Source: Desulfobacterales bacterium CG23_combo_of_CG06-09_8_20_14_all_51_8
GTDB taxonomy: Bacteria; Desulfobacterota; Desulfobacteria; Desulfobacterales; Desulfosalsimonadaceae
Direction of reading: 5' to 3'
DNA: 6,166 bases
Assembly (NCBI GenBank): GCA_002772195.1
Contig: PCSG01000309.1
Span: 1,043 to 7,208, forward strand
This document shows positions 5,580 through 6,166 of this stretch, piece after piece (the stretch's first letter is position 1; the number at the start of each line of letters is the position of its first letter). A program made the position numbers and the translations under genes. Below the pieces are notes generated by a model. It was not told the origin of the DNA, ran no database searches, and was given only the letters and a program-made list of their open reading frames with translations.

Positions 5580-6166
5580 TTAAACCCCGTACACCAGACT
5601 GATGACGGCAATCATGACAACTAAAAAAACCACACTGACGAGAGACCCGGCCTTGATGAAATCCACGGTGCGATAGTGCCCCGGCCCCATGTAAAGCGCA
5701 TTGACCTGGTGGGTGGGCAGCACAAAGGAGTTACTGGTGGCAAGTCCCACAACCAAAGCCGCCATGCGGGGATCCGTATGGGCCGCGATGGCCATGTTCA
5801 CCACCAGGGGCACCAGGAGAACCGTGGCCCCGACATTGGAAATCACCAGGGTAAACAGGGTGGAAAGAATGCCGATGACCGACAGCAGGACAATGGGGGA
5901 CACATCCCCGATAATGCCCAGAATTGAATGAGCGATCCAGGCGGCGGTCCCGGTTTTTTTCCGTAGCCACGCCTAAGGGGATCAGGCCGGCCAGCAGAAA
6001 AATGGTCCGCCAGTCTACGGACTGGTAAGCCTCGTCGATGCTGAGCACCCGGGTCAGGACCATTCCCAGAGCCCCGGTCATGAGGGACACGGAGAGCTGA
6101 ATTTTAAAAACCATGATCATCACAAGGGCCACAGCCAGCCAAAGCCCGGCCCATATCGCCTTTTCC
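5580..6166 (-). pseudogene. SLC13-family (DASS/ArsB-like) permease, C-terminal part, frameshifted, 5' end off window
   Basis: The gene enters from the right edge. About 70 residues are readable in one frame, with hydrophobic spans and the motif VDWRTIFLLAGLIPLGVATEK just before the break. The frame then fails at a run of seven A on the coding strand (5954-5960). With one A removed, translation continues as TGTAAWIAHSILG and on to the stop at 5580. The second part contains SNVGATVLLVPLVV and SFVLPTHQVNALYMGPGHYR, hallmarks of SLC13-type anion/carboxylate permeases, plus a last membrane helix. Read as given, the protein would run into about 70 aberrant residues, stop at 5731, and lose roughly its last 120 native residues. 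The family imports dicarboxylates, sulfate or similar anions across the inner membrane, but the substrate cannot be told from this fragment. The break may be a real mutation or a base-calling error in a homopolymer. The family call is firm and the pseudogene status is not. Confidence 0.8.
5954..5960 (-). other. A7 homopolymer at the permease frameshift
   Basis: Seven T on the plus strand, read as A7 in the gene. Six A would keep the permease in frame (GAA AAA ACC GGG). The tract is both the likely origin of the indel and a possible slippage site. Confidence 0.7.

Noticed and set aside
5954..5963. Programmed -1 ribosomal frameshift at A AAA AAC in the permease
   Set aside because: The zero-frame phasing fits a slippery heptamer, but the frame needed downstream is +1, not -1, and no obvious stimulatory stem-loop lies just after it.

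Overview
All supported genes in this 6.2 kb window lie on the minus strand and read as one tight operon. Gaps between genes are only 29-59 bases, and I see no terminator between any pair. The base composition is moderately GC-rich. The gene families (a PEP-synthase-like ATP-grasp protein, stand-alone receiver proteins, cytidylate-kinase-like proteins and an SLC13-type permease) resemble gene sets I associate with anaerobic sulfate-reducing Desulfobacterota (Desulfobacterales). That taxonomic guess is an inference from protein style, not from any marker gene.

In transcription order (right to left) the window holds: (1) the C-terminal part of an SLC13-family permease (5580-6166, open at the right edge), interrupted by a one-base frameshift at a run of seven A; (2) a cytidylate-kinase-like protein with a BON-like C-terminal tail (4738-5550); (3) a diverged paralogue of it whose P-loop residues have been replaced by acidic ones (3868-4683); (4) a stand-alone CheY-like receiver protein (3415-3834); (5) a 326-residue protein I do not recognise (2375-3355); (6) a second stand-alone receiver about 61% identical to the first (1963-2343); (7) the N-terminal 642 residues of a PEP-synthase/PPDK-like protein, with an ATP-grasp domain and a phosphohistidine-type swivelling domain, running off the left edge (1-1927).

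A transporter, a kinase/pseudokinase pair, two receivers without a sensor kinase and a PEP/pyruvate phosphotransfer enzyme in one transcription unit suggest a signalling or metabolic-control module attached to uptake of an anion or carboxylate. The families are recognisable, but the combination is not a textbook system and its function is not established here. The window has no RNA genes, CRISPR arrays, insertion sequences or origins that I can see. No stretch over 60 bases lacks a gene. The longest gap (3356-3414) carries a notable two-part hairpin.
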